Source: Acidobacteriota bacterium (GTDB lineage Bacteria; Acidobacteriota; Blastocatellia; Pyrinomonadales; Pyrinomonadaceae). From it: DNA of 64,000 bases. Position numbers and translations under genes: made by a program. Under the pieces are notes generated by a model. The model saw nothing but the letters and a program-made list of their open reading frames with translations, did no database searches and was not told the origin of the DNA. The stretch is from the NCBI GenBank assembly GCA_003223025.1, contig QHXR01000004.1, positions 1 through 64,000 on the forward strand, written 5' to 3'. Below, one piece after another: positions 51,742 through 61,100 of the stretch (positions within the stretch are counted from its first letter, which is position 1; each line of letters begins with the position of its first letter).

Positions 51742-52097
51742 CGAGTCCCAAGTCCCAAGTCCCAGGTCCCAGGTCTCAGGTCTCAGGTCTCAGGCCTCAG
51801 GTCTCAAGTCCCAGGTCTCAGGTCTCAGGTTCCTGGTCTCAGGTTCCAAGTCTCAGAGTCCGAAGTCTTTGAAACTCGCGCGTCGAGATGGATGCGAAGG
51901 GAGCACTTTTCAAATTTGAAATTTGAAATTTGAAATTTGAAAGTTGAGAGTTCGCCTCTAGACGGTGAACTTGAGACTTGAGACTTGAGACTTGAGACTT
52001 GAGACTCGGGACCTGAGAGTCGGAACCTGAGACTTGGGACCTGAGACTCGGGACCTGAGACTTGGGACTCTGAGGACTTTAACGCTTGAGACTTCGG
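51742..52097. repeat. Inverted pair of 7-nt arrays with a central AATTTGA array
   Basis: The left tract (51742-51861) is made of TCCCAAG/TCTCAGG-type heptamers. The right tract (51969-52097) is made of GAGACTT/GGACCTG-type heptamers, broadly their reverse complements. Between them, 51911-51942 repeats AAATTTG. Together they could fold into a stem of more than 100 nt. The tract fills the 405-nt gap between the ferredoxin and glutaredoxin genes; no ORF is supported. Confidence 0.85.
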
Positions 52098-52122
52098 ACG
52101 TTGAACCTGTAGACTAGTAACC

Positions 52123-52344
52123 ATGTCGATAGTCATGTATGTAAAGCCGGGTTGCCCGTACTGTCAGCGAGCCCGCGACTATTACAACGAAAACAATATT
52201 CCGTTCATCGAATACGATGCGCAGACCGATCCATCCCGGCGGCGCGAGATGCTTGAGTATAGTGGCGGCGATATTACAGTTCCAACGATCATCGAAGACG
52301 GAGAATACATTCAGTCAGGTTGGGGCGATCCGCCCCGTGGCTGA
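52123..52344 (+). CDS. Glutaredoxin-like thiol-disulfide protein
   Basis: The 73-residue protein has a thioredoxin fold N-terminus with active site KPGCPYCQRAR, the cis-Pro block TVPTIIEDGEYI and a Gly-rich end (GWGDPPRG). It is shorter than classical glutaredoxins (about 85) and close to the NrdH/UXX-star-like group, but uses Cys, not selenocysteine. No clear Shine-Dalgarno precedes the ATG, which follows the 7-nt repeat tract. Confidence 0.87.
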   Translation: MSIVMYVKPGCPYCQRARDYYNENNIPFIEYDAQTDPSRRREMLEYSGGDITVPTIIEDGEYIQSGWGDPPRG

Positions 52345-52360
52345 ACGCTTGAACCTGAGT

Positions 52361-52385
52361 AGCCGCCAGTTTGGCGGCTTTTGAT
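52361..52385 (+). terminator. Rho-independent terminator after glutaredoxin gene
   Basis: AGCCGCCA/TGGCGGCT stem with a 3-nt loop, followed by TTTGATTTT, 17 nt after the stop. Confidence 0.88.
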
Positions 52386-52472
52386 TTTCGAGTTCGCACT
52401 TTGGATTTTTCAGATGCAGGACTAGACTGTATAAGCGCTTTGAATCTGGATACAACGATCGCGGATTTTGGC

Positions 52473-52507
52473 AATCCAAAATCCGCAATCCAAAATCCAA
52501 AATCCCT
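52473..52507. repeat. Five-copy 7-nt repeat abutting the kinase start codon
   Basis: Five heptamers, mostly AATCCAA, end exactly at the base before the kinase ATG (52508). They replace any recognisable Shine-Dalgarno. AATCCAA is the reverse complement of TTGGATT, close to the GGGATTT units at 61735-61833. Confidence 0.8.
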
Positions 52508-54943
52508 ATGGTTGGTTCGCAAATTAACCAATATAAAATTCAGGAAAAGATCGGCTCAGGTGGCCAAGGTACCGTTTACAAAGCACTCGATACCAAGCTC
52601 AACCGCACTGTCGTCATAAAGATCCTTCCTCCCGAACTTACTCAGAAAACTGCAAATTTCAGACGCTTCGAACGCGAAGCCCAGCTCTGTTCTCAACTCG
52701 ATCACCCGAACATTTGTACGATCTACGACTTCAACGAAGCGAACGGTGTCTTCTACATCGCGATGCAGTACGTCGAAGGAAAGAACGTCCGCCAACTCGT
52801 TTCGGGTCGGCCGCTCGAATTAAGAAGCGCTCTGTCGATCGCGATCCAAGTCACCGACGCACTCGCTTACGCTCATTCGAAAAACATAATTCATCGCGAT
52901 ATCAAAGCCGGTAACATTATGGTAACGCCCGGCGGTCAGGTGAAGATCCTCGACTTCGGTCTCGCGAAACTTCTGGAAGACGAACAGATCGAAGAGAATC
53001 GAGGCCTCGATCGGACCGAAATTACCGAGCTCGGAATTCCCTACGGAACGGCGACCTATGCCGCACCCGAACAAGCGAAAGGCGAACGAGCCGATGAGCG
53101 TTCCGATATTTTTTCGACAGGTGTTCTGATCTACGAAATGATCACGGGAATTTGGGCCTTTCAAGGGAAGACCGTGATCGATGTCCGGCACCAGGTTCTT
53201 TACGGAAATCCGAAACCCCTCGCCGACATGCGTCGCGATCCGCTGCCCCCCGCACTGCAGATGATCGTCGATAAGGCGCTGCAAAAAGAACCGAAGAATA
53301 GATATCAGAAGATATCACAGATGCGCGACGATCTTCGCGCAGTTCTGCAAGAGATAGCCGGTGCACCGTTGATGTCGGGCGATACTTTCATCCCGAGCCA
53401 CATGGATGGAGGCGTTTTCAAACGTGCTCTAAACTGGTTCACGGGAAAGTCCACCCCTGAATCAACATCTACGCAGTTCACGCCTTCGATCTCGAACCCC
53501 CCGTCCTCCGCACCGGACATCATGACGGTGACGTCGACGGGTGCCGAGAAGAAGAGTGTCGCGATTCTGCCGTTCACAAATCTCAACAAAGATCCGGCGG
53601 CGAACTTTTACGAATTCGCACTGGCCGATGCCGTGATCACCGAGCTTGTACAGTTGCGTTCGCTGATCGTGCGGCCGAGCTCGGTCATCGCGAAGTATCA
53701 GGGCAACGAAGTCGACCCGCGTGAAGCGGGACGAGAGTTGCGAGTCCACGCAGTTTTGTCGGCGGGATTTTTACGAAGCGGCGATAAGCTGCGAGTGACC
53801 GCGCAACTGCTTGATGTCCTGACCGGCGAGATAATTTGGAGCGATCGAATCGACGCCGAAGGCAGCGACATTCTTACGCTTCAGGACGGCATCGCGCAAC
53901 GCATTCTCGAAGGATTGCGACTCGAGCTTTCCGATAATGAACAGGAAAAACTCGGCCGACGCTTGACCGACAATGCCGAAGCTTGGGAAGAATATCTTCG
54001 CGGCCGCGACAATTTCGGACGATTTATTTTCCGGACGCTTTCGTCGGACGACGTCAACGCGGCGATCCAGAATTTTAAGAATGCGATCGATCTCGATCCG
54101 CACTTCGCACTTGCGTACAGTGGTCTTGGCGCGTGTTACGCGAATCGCTTCTTTAAGGGATTGGGAGAGCCCGAAGATTACACGCACGCAGAGACGGCAT
54201 TCAGCAAAGCATTTTTCTACGATCCGAACGTCGTCGAAGCACGTGTGCTAATGACGATGATCTACATGGCCCGCGGCGAAAAGAAAAAAGCGCGTGCCGA
54301 GATCGAACTCTTGCAAAAACAATTTCCCAACGAGGCTCCGCTTTATTTCATGAAGGGAGTGATGAATCGCCTCGACGGAAATTACGAAGAGTCGTTGCGG
54401 GCGTTTGAGAAACTTTCACGGCTCGATCCCGCCGCTCGTGCGGTGTCGGCGTACAATCGGGCGCGAATCTTCATCTACAAACAGCAGTACGATAATGCGA
54501 TCAAGGAGATCGAACGCGGCGAAAAGGCCGAGCCGAACCATCCGATGCTGAAGATCTTCCGTTCGGCTGTTTACTACTATCGCGGCGACAAGCAGGAGTC
54601 GATCGATTTGATGAGCGAAGTGCTCAAAGACCATCCGAACATGGACGGCATTCGACCGCTGTACGCGATCTACCTCGCGGGATCCGGACGCGCCGACGAC
54701 GCTCGAAAGGAATTGTCTGACGATGCACTCGCGCTATCGCGCTCCGATCACGACATGGCGTACTGGGTTGGTTCGACCTACGCTATCCTCGACGAAAAAG
54801 ATCTCGCCTTCAAATGGCTCAACCGCGCCGTCAAGCTCGGCAATCAAAACAAACCACACTTCGAACACGACCACAGCCTCGACACCATCCGCAGCGATCC
54901 TCGATTCGCGGAACTCATGGCGAAAGTTAATAACGGGGACTAA
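52508..54943 (+). CDS. Ser/Thr protein kinase with TolB-N/FlgO-like domain and TPR repeats
   Basis: The 811-residue protein starts with a full Hanks kinase: EKIGSGGQGTVYKAL, VVIKIL (catalytic Lys), IIHRDIKAGNIMV, ILDFGLAKL and the APE motif TYAAPEQ. A linker with Ser/Thr/Pro (about 300-345) leads to SVAILPFTNLNKDPAANFYEFALADAVITEL, a TolB-N/FlgO-like domain often linked to adenylate-cyclase-type TPR proteins. The C-terminal ~300 residues contain TPR-like helices (AIDLDPHFALAYSGLGACYANR, FEKLSRLDPAARAVSAYNRARI). No membrane helix is seen. The catalytic residues look complete; targets are unknown. Confidence 0.93.
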   Translation: MVGSQINQYKIQEKIGSGGQGTVYKALDTKLNRTVVIKILPPELTQKTANFRRFEREAQLCSQLDHPNICTIYDFNEANGVFYIAMQYVEGKNVRQLVSGRPLELRSALSIAIQVTDALAYAHSKNIIHRDIKAGNIMVTPGGQVKILDFGLAKLLEDEQIEENRGLDRTEITELGIPYGTATYAAPEQAKGERADERSDIFSTGVLIYEMITGIWAFQGKTVIDVRHQVLYGNPKPLADMRRDPLPPALQMIVDKALQKEPKNRYQKISQMRDDLRAVLQEIAGAPLMSGDTFIPSHMDGGVFKRALNWFTGKSTPESTSTQFTPSISNPPSSAPDIMTVTSTGAEKKSVAILPFTNLNKDPAANFYEFALADAVITELVQLRSLIVRPSSVIAKYQGNEVDPREAGRELRVHAVLSAGFLRSGDKLRVTAQLLDVLTGEIIWSDRIDAEGSDILTLQDGIAQRILEGLRLELSDNEQEKLGRRLTDNAEAWEEYLRGRDNFGRFIFRTLSSDDVNAAIQNFKNAIDLDPHFALAYSGLGACYANRFFKGLGEPEDYTHAETAFSKAFFYDPNVVEARVLMTMIYMARGEKKKARAEIELLQKQFPNEAPLYFMKGVMNRLDGNYEESLRAFEKLSRLDPAARAVSAYNRARIFIYKQQYDNAIKEIERGEKAEPNHPMLKIFRSAVYYYRGDKQESIDLMSEVLKDHPNMDGIRPLYAIYLAGSGRADDARKELSDDALALSRSDHDMAYWVGSTYAILDEKDLAFKWLNRAVKLGNQNKPHFEHDHSLDTIRSDPRFAELMAKVNNGD

Positions 54944-54995
54944 GATCCAGTTTCTAGTTTCTAGTTTGTGGCACTGCACCGAAGTGTCGCCAACG

Positions 54996-55115
54996 GACTG
55001 GAACGCAGGCGTCCCGCCTGCGAACGACGAAAAAAGCGCTCAGCGACATGAGAACCGAGAGGTTTGACGCCGCGGAAGCCGCGCCGTTGCAGGCGGGGAC
55101 GCCTGCGTTCCAGTC
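54996..55115. repeat. Inverted repeat with 26-27-nt arms
   Basis: Arms 54996-55021 and 55089-55115 (outer GACTGGAACGCAGGCGT) are complementary with a single indel. It lies in the 342-nt gap between the kinase and the TolB-N/TPR gene. Confidence 0.8.
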
Positions 55116-55285
55116 GCATCCGCCGTCTGCGGCGAAACCGAACGACTACCCACACGAAAACCACTAATAGGAAGCAGGACAAGAACTTCTAAACACTGAA
55201 ACAAAGTCGATCCACGCTTCCACGCGAAATGAAGCGGACCAAAGCTCTGCACGCGGAGTATAATCCTACTGCTTCATTCAACCTC

Positions 55286-56977
55286 ATGAAACAATGCACC
55301 GAATGCAATCGAGTTTACGACGACGAGACATTGAAGTTTTGTCTCGACGACGGTGCGGCGCTCGTTTATGGGCCGGCGGAGCCGAAGACGGCGGTCCTTG
55401 AGTCGGAAGGTAATCCGAGCGAGCGTCGGACCAAATTATTCACTCCCGCGGGAGCGATGCACGGGCGTTCGCCCTCCAAATTCACACAGCCGGATGCCGA
55501 GCGCAAATGGAATCGATCGATCGTCGCGGCGCTTGGTCTGATCCTTGTCGCTGTCGTCGCCGGCGTTGGTGGTTACTTGCTGTATGGCCGCGCAGCAGCG
55601 AAACCGATCGAATCGTTAGCCGTAATGCCGTTTGTAAACGAGACAGGGAGCGCGGATGTTGAATATCTTTCTGACGGTATGACGGAGTCGCTCATCAACA
55701 GTCTCTCCAAAATTCCAAACCTCTCGGTCAAAGCCCGGTCCACGGTATTCCGGTATAAGAATCAGACGGTTGATCCGGTGATCGTCGGTAAGGAACTTGC
55801 AGTCCCCGCCGTGCTCAATGGCCACATCCTGCAAAGGGGCGATGACTTGACGGTATATCTGTCGCTTGTCGATACAAAGACGGGCGGTCAGATCTGGGGT
55901 GATAGTTACGAGCGAAAGCTCGCGGATCTCGTCGCACTGCAGAAGGAAATAACTCGAGAAGTTTCGCAGGAACTGCACGTGCGGTTGTCGGGCGCGGATG
56001 TTCAGCGGGTGACGAAGACCTCGACTGAAAATGCCGAGGCGTATCAGCTCTATTTGAGGGGCCGGCACCATTTGATGAAATCGACGCCACCTGAAATAGA
56101 GACGAGTATCAAATATTTTCAACAGGCGATCGAGATCGATCCCTCGTACACGCTGGCGTACGTCGGGATAGCCGACGGGTATCGCGCACCGGGCGCGGAG
56201 AGGGTTCCCGCCGAGGCGCTTGAAAAATCGAAGGCTGCCGCACTGAAGGCGATCGAGCTCGACGATAGTCTTGCCGATGCACACGCAGTGCTCGGGTTCA
56301 TCATCTTCTGGTACGAATGGAATTGGGCCGAATCAGAAAAGGAATGTAAGCGGGCGATCGAGCTCGCTCCGAATAATTCCGACGCACACTTGTTCTATGC
56401 GCACTTGCTCTCGAACCTTGGGAGGAACGACGAATCACTCGCCGAAGCGAGGCGAGCACGCGAGCTGGATCCGCTGAACGTAAGAACCAACGCACTCGAG
56501 GGGCAATTCCTGCTGCACGCCGGCCGAGTCGATGAAGCTCTCGCCCGGCTGAACGCCACAAAGGAGCTCGATCCCGACAACTGGATGGCCCATCTCTTCT
56601 CGACCAGTGCGTATATCGAAAAGGGAATGTACCCGGAAGCTATTGCCGAGGGGCGACGCACTAACGAGATACAGCCTCATTCGCGATCGTTTTCCTTTCT
56701 GGGATATGCGCTGGCGAAATCAGGAAATCGTGCTGCAGCCCAAAGCGAGTTAGCGATGATGATGGAACAATCGAAGCAACGCTGGATTTCGCCGTACAGC
56801 GTGGCGATCGTCTATAACGGATTAGAAGATCGCGAGCAGACACTCGCCTGGCTTGAGCGCGGACTTGAGCAGCGGGATCCGCGAATGGTGTTTCTGAAGT
56901 CTGAACCGAAATGGAAAAATCTTCGGGGCGATCTACGGTTCGTGAAAATATTTCGAGCGGTTGGTTTGCCGGAGTAA
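55286..56977 (+). CDS. Zinc-ribbon, membrane-anchored TolB-N/TPR protein
   Basis: ATG 55286 is chosen because it begins MKQCTECNRVYDDETLKFCLDDGAAL, a small zinc-ribbon-like motif common at the N-terminus of Acidobacteriota regulatory proteins; the longer frame from 55229 adds unlike sequence. After a linker comes one membrane helix (IVAALGLILVAVVAGVGGYLLY, about 93-115), a TolB-N/FlgO-like domain (ESLAVMPFVNETGSADVEYLSDGMTESLINSL) and about eight TPR-like units (AIEIDPSYTLAYVGIADGY, AIELAPNNSDAHLFYAHLL). It parallels the C-terminal half of the upstream kinase but lacks the kinase domain. Confidence 0.87.
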   Translation: MKQCTECNRVYDDETLKFCLDDGAALVYGPAEPKTAVLESEGNPSERRTKLFTPAGAMHGRSPSKFTQPDAERKWNRSIVAALGLILVAVVAGVGGYLLYGRAAAKPIESLAVMPFVNETGSADVEYLSDGMTESLINSLSKIPNLSVKARSTVFRYKNQTVDPVIVGKELAVPAVLNGHILQRGDDLTVYLSLVDTKTGGQIWGDSYERKLADLVALQKEITREVSQELHVRLSGADVQRVTKTSTENAEAYQLYLRGRHHLMKSTPPEIETSIKYFQQAIEIDPSYTLAYVGIADGYRAPGAERVPAEALEKSKAAALKAIELDDSLADAHAVLGFIIFWYEWNWAESEKECKRAIELAPNNSDAHLFYAHLLSNLGRNDESLAEARRARELDPLNVRTNALEGQFLLHAGRVDEALARLNATKELDPDNWMAHLFSTSAYIEKGMYPEAIAEGRRTNEIQPHSRSFSFLGYALAKSGNRAAAQSELAMMMEQSKQRWISPYSVAIVYNGLEDREQTLAWLERGLEQRDPRMVFLKSEPKWKNLRGDLRFVKIFRAVGLPE

Positions 56978-57000
56978 GCGGGCGAAGTCAGGCACTTCGG

Positions 57001-57120
57001 CGCAATTAACCGTCGATCACGCAGATGACGCAGATTCTTTTTAGATATTTTGGAAACGATTTGATTCGAGACCTATCTAAAAACAATCTGCGTCATCTGC
57101 GCTATCTGCGGTTAATAGCG
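57001..57120. repeat. Long palindromic element, copy 1 (CGCAATTAACCG type)
   Basis: The left arm (57001-57047) and right arm (57075-57120) are imperfect reverse complements, sharing ATTAACCG, CGCAGATGACGCAGATT and TTTTTAGAT. A closely related element lies at 57916-58082, on the other side of the ferritin-like gene. Confidence 0.85.
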
Positions 57121-57137
57121 CTCCTCTCGACGATACT

Positions 57138-57791
57138 TTAACGACCGGCGGCTTTTGTCTTTGGGTTCTTGCCCGGCTTTGCTGACTTCACACTCTTGCC
57201 GGCTCGCGATGTCGCGGGGACCTCTTCCGTGAAATAGAGATTCTTTACGTTCTCGACATTGTCCGGCTCGACCGCGAAAAGCAGATCGGCGATGTCGTCG
57301 GCGTGTTCTTCTTCGACTGCGAGGATTTCTTCCATCAATCGTCGCGATGTCGGATCTTTGTGACCGAAGAACGTGATCATCTCGCGGTAAGTTTGGATCG
57401 CGATGCGCTCGGCGACGAGATCTTCGCGAAGCATATCTTCGAGCGACGTTCCTTCGACATACTCAGAATGACTCGTCTGCGCGATGACCGCCGGATTCAT
57501 CTCCGGCTTTCCGCCGAGCTGCTTGATGCGTTCGGCGATCATGTCGGCGTGCCGCTGCTCTTCATTCGAATGCTCGAGAAACTCCGCCGCAGCTCCCTCT
57601 TTGTGAATGCCGCTCGCCATAAAATAATGAAAACGATATCGCAGTACGCAGACGATCTCGGTCGCGAGAGCCTCGTTGAGGATCTTGACGGCCTGATCTT
57701 TGTCGAGTGAATAATCCTGTGTGACGGCGCCTTCTTCGATCTCACGTCGGGCGCGTTCGCGAATGGTTTTGATGTCGGTCATGAAACTCAT
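57138..57791 (-). CDS. Ferritin-like (bacterioferritin-type) protein with basic tail
   Basis: The 217-residue protein has a four-helix ferritin-like core with di-iron ligands: LNEALATEIVCVLRYRFH, EFLEHSNEEQRHADMIAERI, EDLVAERIAIQTYREMI and MEEILAVEEEHADDIADLL (E...E-x-x-H twice). The C-terminal ~30 residues are Lys/Ala/Pro-rich (SVKSAKPGKNPKTKAAGR), resembling histone-like or Dps-like DNA-binding tails. It may store iron or protect DNA; the Met ligand of haem-binding bacterioferritin is not obvious. The start could also be the Met at 57782. The gene is flanked by two related palindromes. Confidence 0.88.
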   Translation of the reverse strand: MSFMTDIKTIRERARREIEEGAVTQDYSLDKDQAVKILNEALATEIVCVLRYRFHYFMASGIHKEGAAAEFLEHSNEEQRHADMIAERIKQLGGKPEMNPAVIAQTSHSEYVEGTSLEDMLREDLVAERIAIQTYREMITFFGHKDPTSRRLMEEILAVEEEHADDIADLLFAVEPDNVENVKNLYFTEEVPATSRAGKSVKSAKPGKNPKTKAAGR

Positions 57792-57915
57792 GTGTTGTCG
57801 CTCCAGTATGTCAGTCTCGTGGGACGGCGTTACGAATCTGTTTTTCCGATGGTGAGATTCTACTTAATCGCGGCGACGAGCGCCAGACAATATTGGCAGT
57901 TTGAGTGGTCGTTCA

Positions 57916-58082
57916 GCGCAATTAACCGCGGATGTCGCAGATGACGCGGATTTTCCTAGACTGGTACCGACATCCGCCGATCTTTCAAAAAGATCGCATC
58001 ATCTCCGGCCAAAAAGCGCCACGGTACTCGGGACCGATCTAAAAAAATCCGCGTCATCTGCGTCATCCGCGGTTAATAGCGC
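57916..58082. repeat. Long palindromic element, copy 2
   Basis: Left arm 57916-57960 and right arm 58036-58082 share ATTAACCGCGGATG, CGCAGATGACGCGGATT and related blocks with copy 1. The element is separated from copy 1 only by the ferritin-like gene and occupies most of the 376-nt gap before the TonB receptor terminator. Confidence 0.85.
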
Positions 58083-58109
58083 CGCACTCAAAATCAACTC
58101 TCTCCAAAA

Positions 58110-58137
58110 GAAAAAGGGAAGGGCTGGCGCCCTTCCC
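58110..58137 (-). terminator. Rho-independent terminator of TonB receptor gene
   Basis: On the minus strand GGGAAGGGC/GCCCTTCCC with a 4-nt loop is followed by TTTTTCTTTT, about 30 nt after the leftward stop. Confidence 0.92.
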
Positions 58138-58167
58138 GACCGGATCTCTCCGAAGCATGCAGTTGAA

Positions 58168-61100
58168 TTAGAAGCTGAACTTCGCTCCGAGCCGGAATGC
58201 AGACGGATATTGAAAGATCTGTCCGCTGCCGAAGAACGGGTTCGGAACGTTCGGCGTACCTGCAACGCCAAGCGTGATCAACTGGGTCTGATCCAGAGCG
58301 ACTGCACGCTGCGTGTTCGTCACATTAAACCAGTCCGCCGTCAGACGAAGCTGCATGTTCTCCGAAAACTTGATCGGGTAATAAAGTCCGAGATCAAGAT
58401 TCCATGTCGTCGGCAAACGGTTCGTTCCGACGGCACTCGAGATTCCGCCGTTGCCGTTGATCGAACTCAGATCCGGAATAAGCGAAGTACCACGCGGATC
58501 CGCGAAGCCTTCGTTATTTCCATAGACCGGATGCGGCACCAATGCGCTGAACGGAGTGCCCGACTGGATATAGAAGTTACCCGAAACGATAAACCTCCAC
58601 GGCGTCTGGTACGTGCCGTTGAACTTGAACTGGTGCGGCCGATCGTTCGGAAGACGACCATACGTATTCGCCAACAGGCTCGTCAGATCGAACAGCGAAG
58701 TGATGTTCGGGTCTGCCTGGCCGTTGTCATTTCGGAATAGACCTTCGTAGTTTCCGATCAAGCTCGAGTACACGTACGAAGCCTGGAACGCATAGTTGTT
58801 CGCGAAGCGTCGATTGAGTGAGAACTCGAGACCGCGATAAAAACGGCGAGCACGTCCGAAACATTGCGGAGCACGGTCATCCGTCGGATCTGCCGGATCG
58901 TTGACCGAGCCGAGACAGGCGTTGTACTCAGTGTTGCCGATCGCACCGCCCGGTCCCGGAGGAAGCGGCTCGCCGGGGTTGAATAGGAAGTAACTGTCGC
59001 CATCATCGAATGAACCGTCTTCGATGACGCTGCCCTGTGCACGATAGATACCGCGTGTACCGAACGTGAAATTATTCATGAACTGATGCTCGAATCCGAG
59101 TGTGAACTCGTTCACCGATTGCGGTTTCAAATTCGCATCGATCGGAGTCGGATCCGCTCCAAGATTTCGCGTGTTGAAGTTCGTCGCGACGATCGAATTC
59201 AACGGTGCGCTGTAGCGATTCACGTTGAAGTTCTTGTCGGTCTGACTTCCGCCACCGCCGGCACGAACATTGAGATCGAGCGGGATCGGTGTTTCGATAA
59301 AGCGCGCGTAGTTCGCGAAGATCTTTGTCTTGCCTTGACCTTTGGGATCCCATGAGAATCCGAGACGAGGCTGCAGATTGTCGAACCAGTTGTTGAGCTT
59401 CAGATAAGTATTGCCATTCGCATCGCCGGCCGATTGGTTATCCCAACGGACGCCGATGTTGAACTGCAAGTTTCGCATTACGCGCCAATCATCCTGGACG
59501 TAGTAACCCATGACATCGGTTTTCGTCTGTGCGTTCAGTCTGAAATCTCGAACGCGGGTCGTCAGCCGGACGAGCACGGGATTGTTGTTTAGCTCGTTCG
59601 CCGTCACGGCTCCGACCATGATCGAAGTCGCACCACCGGGTAGCACTCCACCAGCCGCCTGAAGCGCCGCCAGATTCTGCGCGGCAAACGACTGGAGAAT
59701 TCCTTCTCCCGGAGCGATGTTTGCATTCAACGGACAAACAACCGATGTTCCGCGAATGGTGCAAACCTCGAAGTTGTTAGTCACGCGGAAGCCATTGACT
59801 GTCCGGTTGTCGAGGTCCGTTCCGTTATTCGCGGGCACGGGCGGAACGTTCGTATTTCCGAACGTGTTGCTCGGCCCGGTCGACGCCTGGAAGATGTCGT
59901 AGCTGTTTCGATAAAATTCGAAACCGTACTTCACCGTGTGATTATCGAAGATGTTCTGCAGTCGGGCTGCAGCTTCCCAGCGATTGCGCGATTGGTTCTG
60001 ATAGAGACCGAAGCCTGCGCTCTGGACAAAGTTTCTCTGCAGTGTTCCACCGGGAACATATGCGTAATCAACAAAACCGGTTCTCGTAATTCCCTGCACG
60101 CCGGATTGCACGATCGGAGCGACCGTGTTGTCCGGACGAAGGATCGCGAAGGCATCGGTAACTAACGGGATGTCCAGCGACGTCGCCGGAATAATGTTGT
60201 TGCGTTGGAAGTGCATTCCGAACGAGAACTCGCCTATCCAATTCTGCGAGATGTTCGAGTTGAGTCGGCCGGCGTAATTGTGTCCGCCCGTTTCGCGAAC
60301 GCCCTGGAACGCTCCTTCGTCGACTCCGAATCCGTTTACGATCTGAAGATTCTGCGCGTAGAGATGTCCCTCTTCTTTCGTGAAGTCGCCGAACGTCGTA
60401 AACGTCAAAGTGTTGTTGTTATTTATCAGCCACGACAATTTGCCTGAGTAGAACGGAGTCTTGATCTTGCCCTCGACTTCCTGACGGAATGTCTGGGTCA
60501 GATAACTGTTCGTACGAAACTGCGGATTGAAGGCTGCAAAAAATGTAAGACGATTCTTGATGATTGGACCACCGATGTCGCCGCCTGCATCGAGTTCGGA
60601 ATATCCGTTCGGTGCGAGTCCGGTGAAAGGAATATTTCTCGTTTCGCGTACAAAGCTCTTCGGCAATCCGTAGGCAAAGACATCGCCGTGAAATTCGTTC
60701 GTACCGGATTTAGTGATGACGTTAAAAACGCCGCCGGTCGAAAGTCCCTGGTCGGCACCAAACGCACCGGTCTTGATCTCGACCTCTTGAACGAACTCGA
60801 ACGGAAGATTCGCACCACCGCCGCCAAACGCGGGATCGGTCGTGTTGATTCCGTCGAGGATGTAGCTGTTTTCCGGACCGGACGAACCGGCGACCGAAGG
60901 ATCGCGCTCACGACCGGATGCATCGCGAAGGCCGGAACGCGTGACGGTCGGTGCGATCGTATAGAGTCCCTGCACTGTTCTTGATGTGGGGATATTCGAG
61001 AAGAATTCTGTCGAGACATTGCTTCCCGTCGTATTTGTCGCCTGGTCGATCTCAGGATTCGCAACGACATCAACGCTCGCGGAAGTTCCCGTTAGCGCTA

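Noticed and set aside
51742-52097. CRISPR array
   Set aside because: The units are 7 nt, there are no spacers and no cas genes.
52123-52344. Selenoprotein of the UXX-star group
   Set aside because: The active site is encoded as CPYC with normal Cys codons and no in-frame TGA or SECIS-like hairpin.
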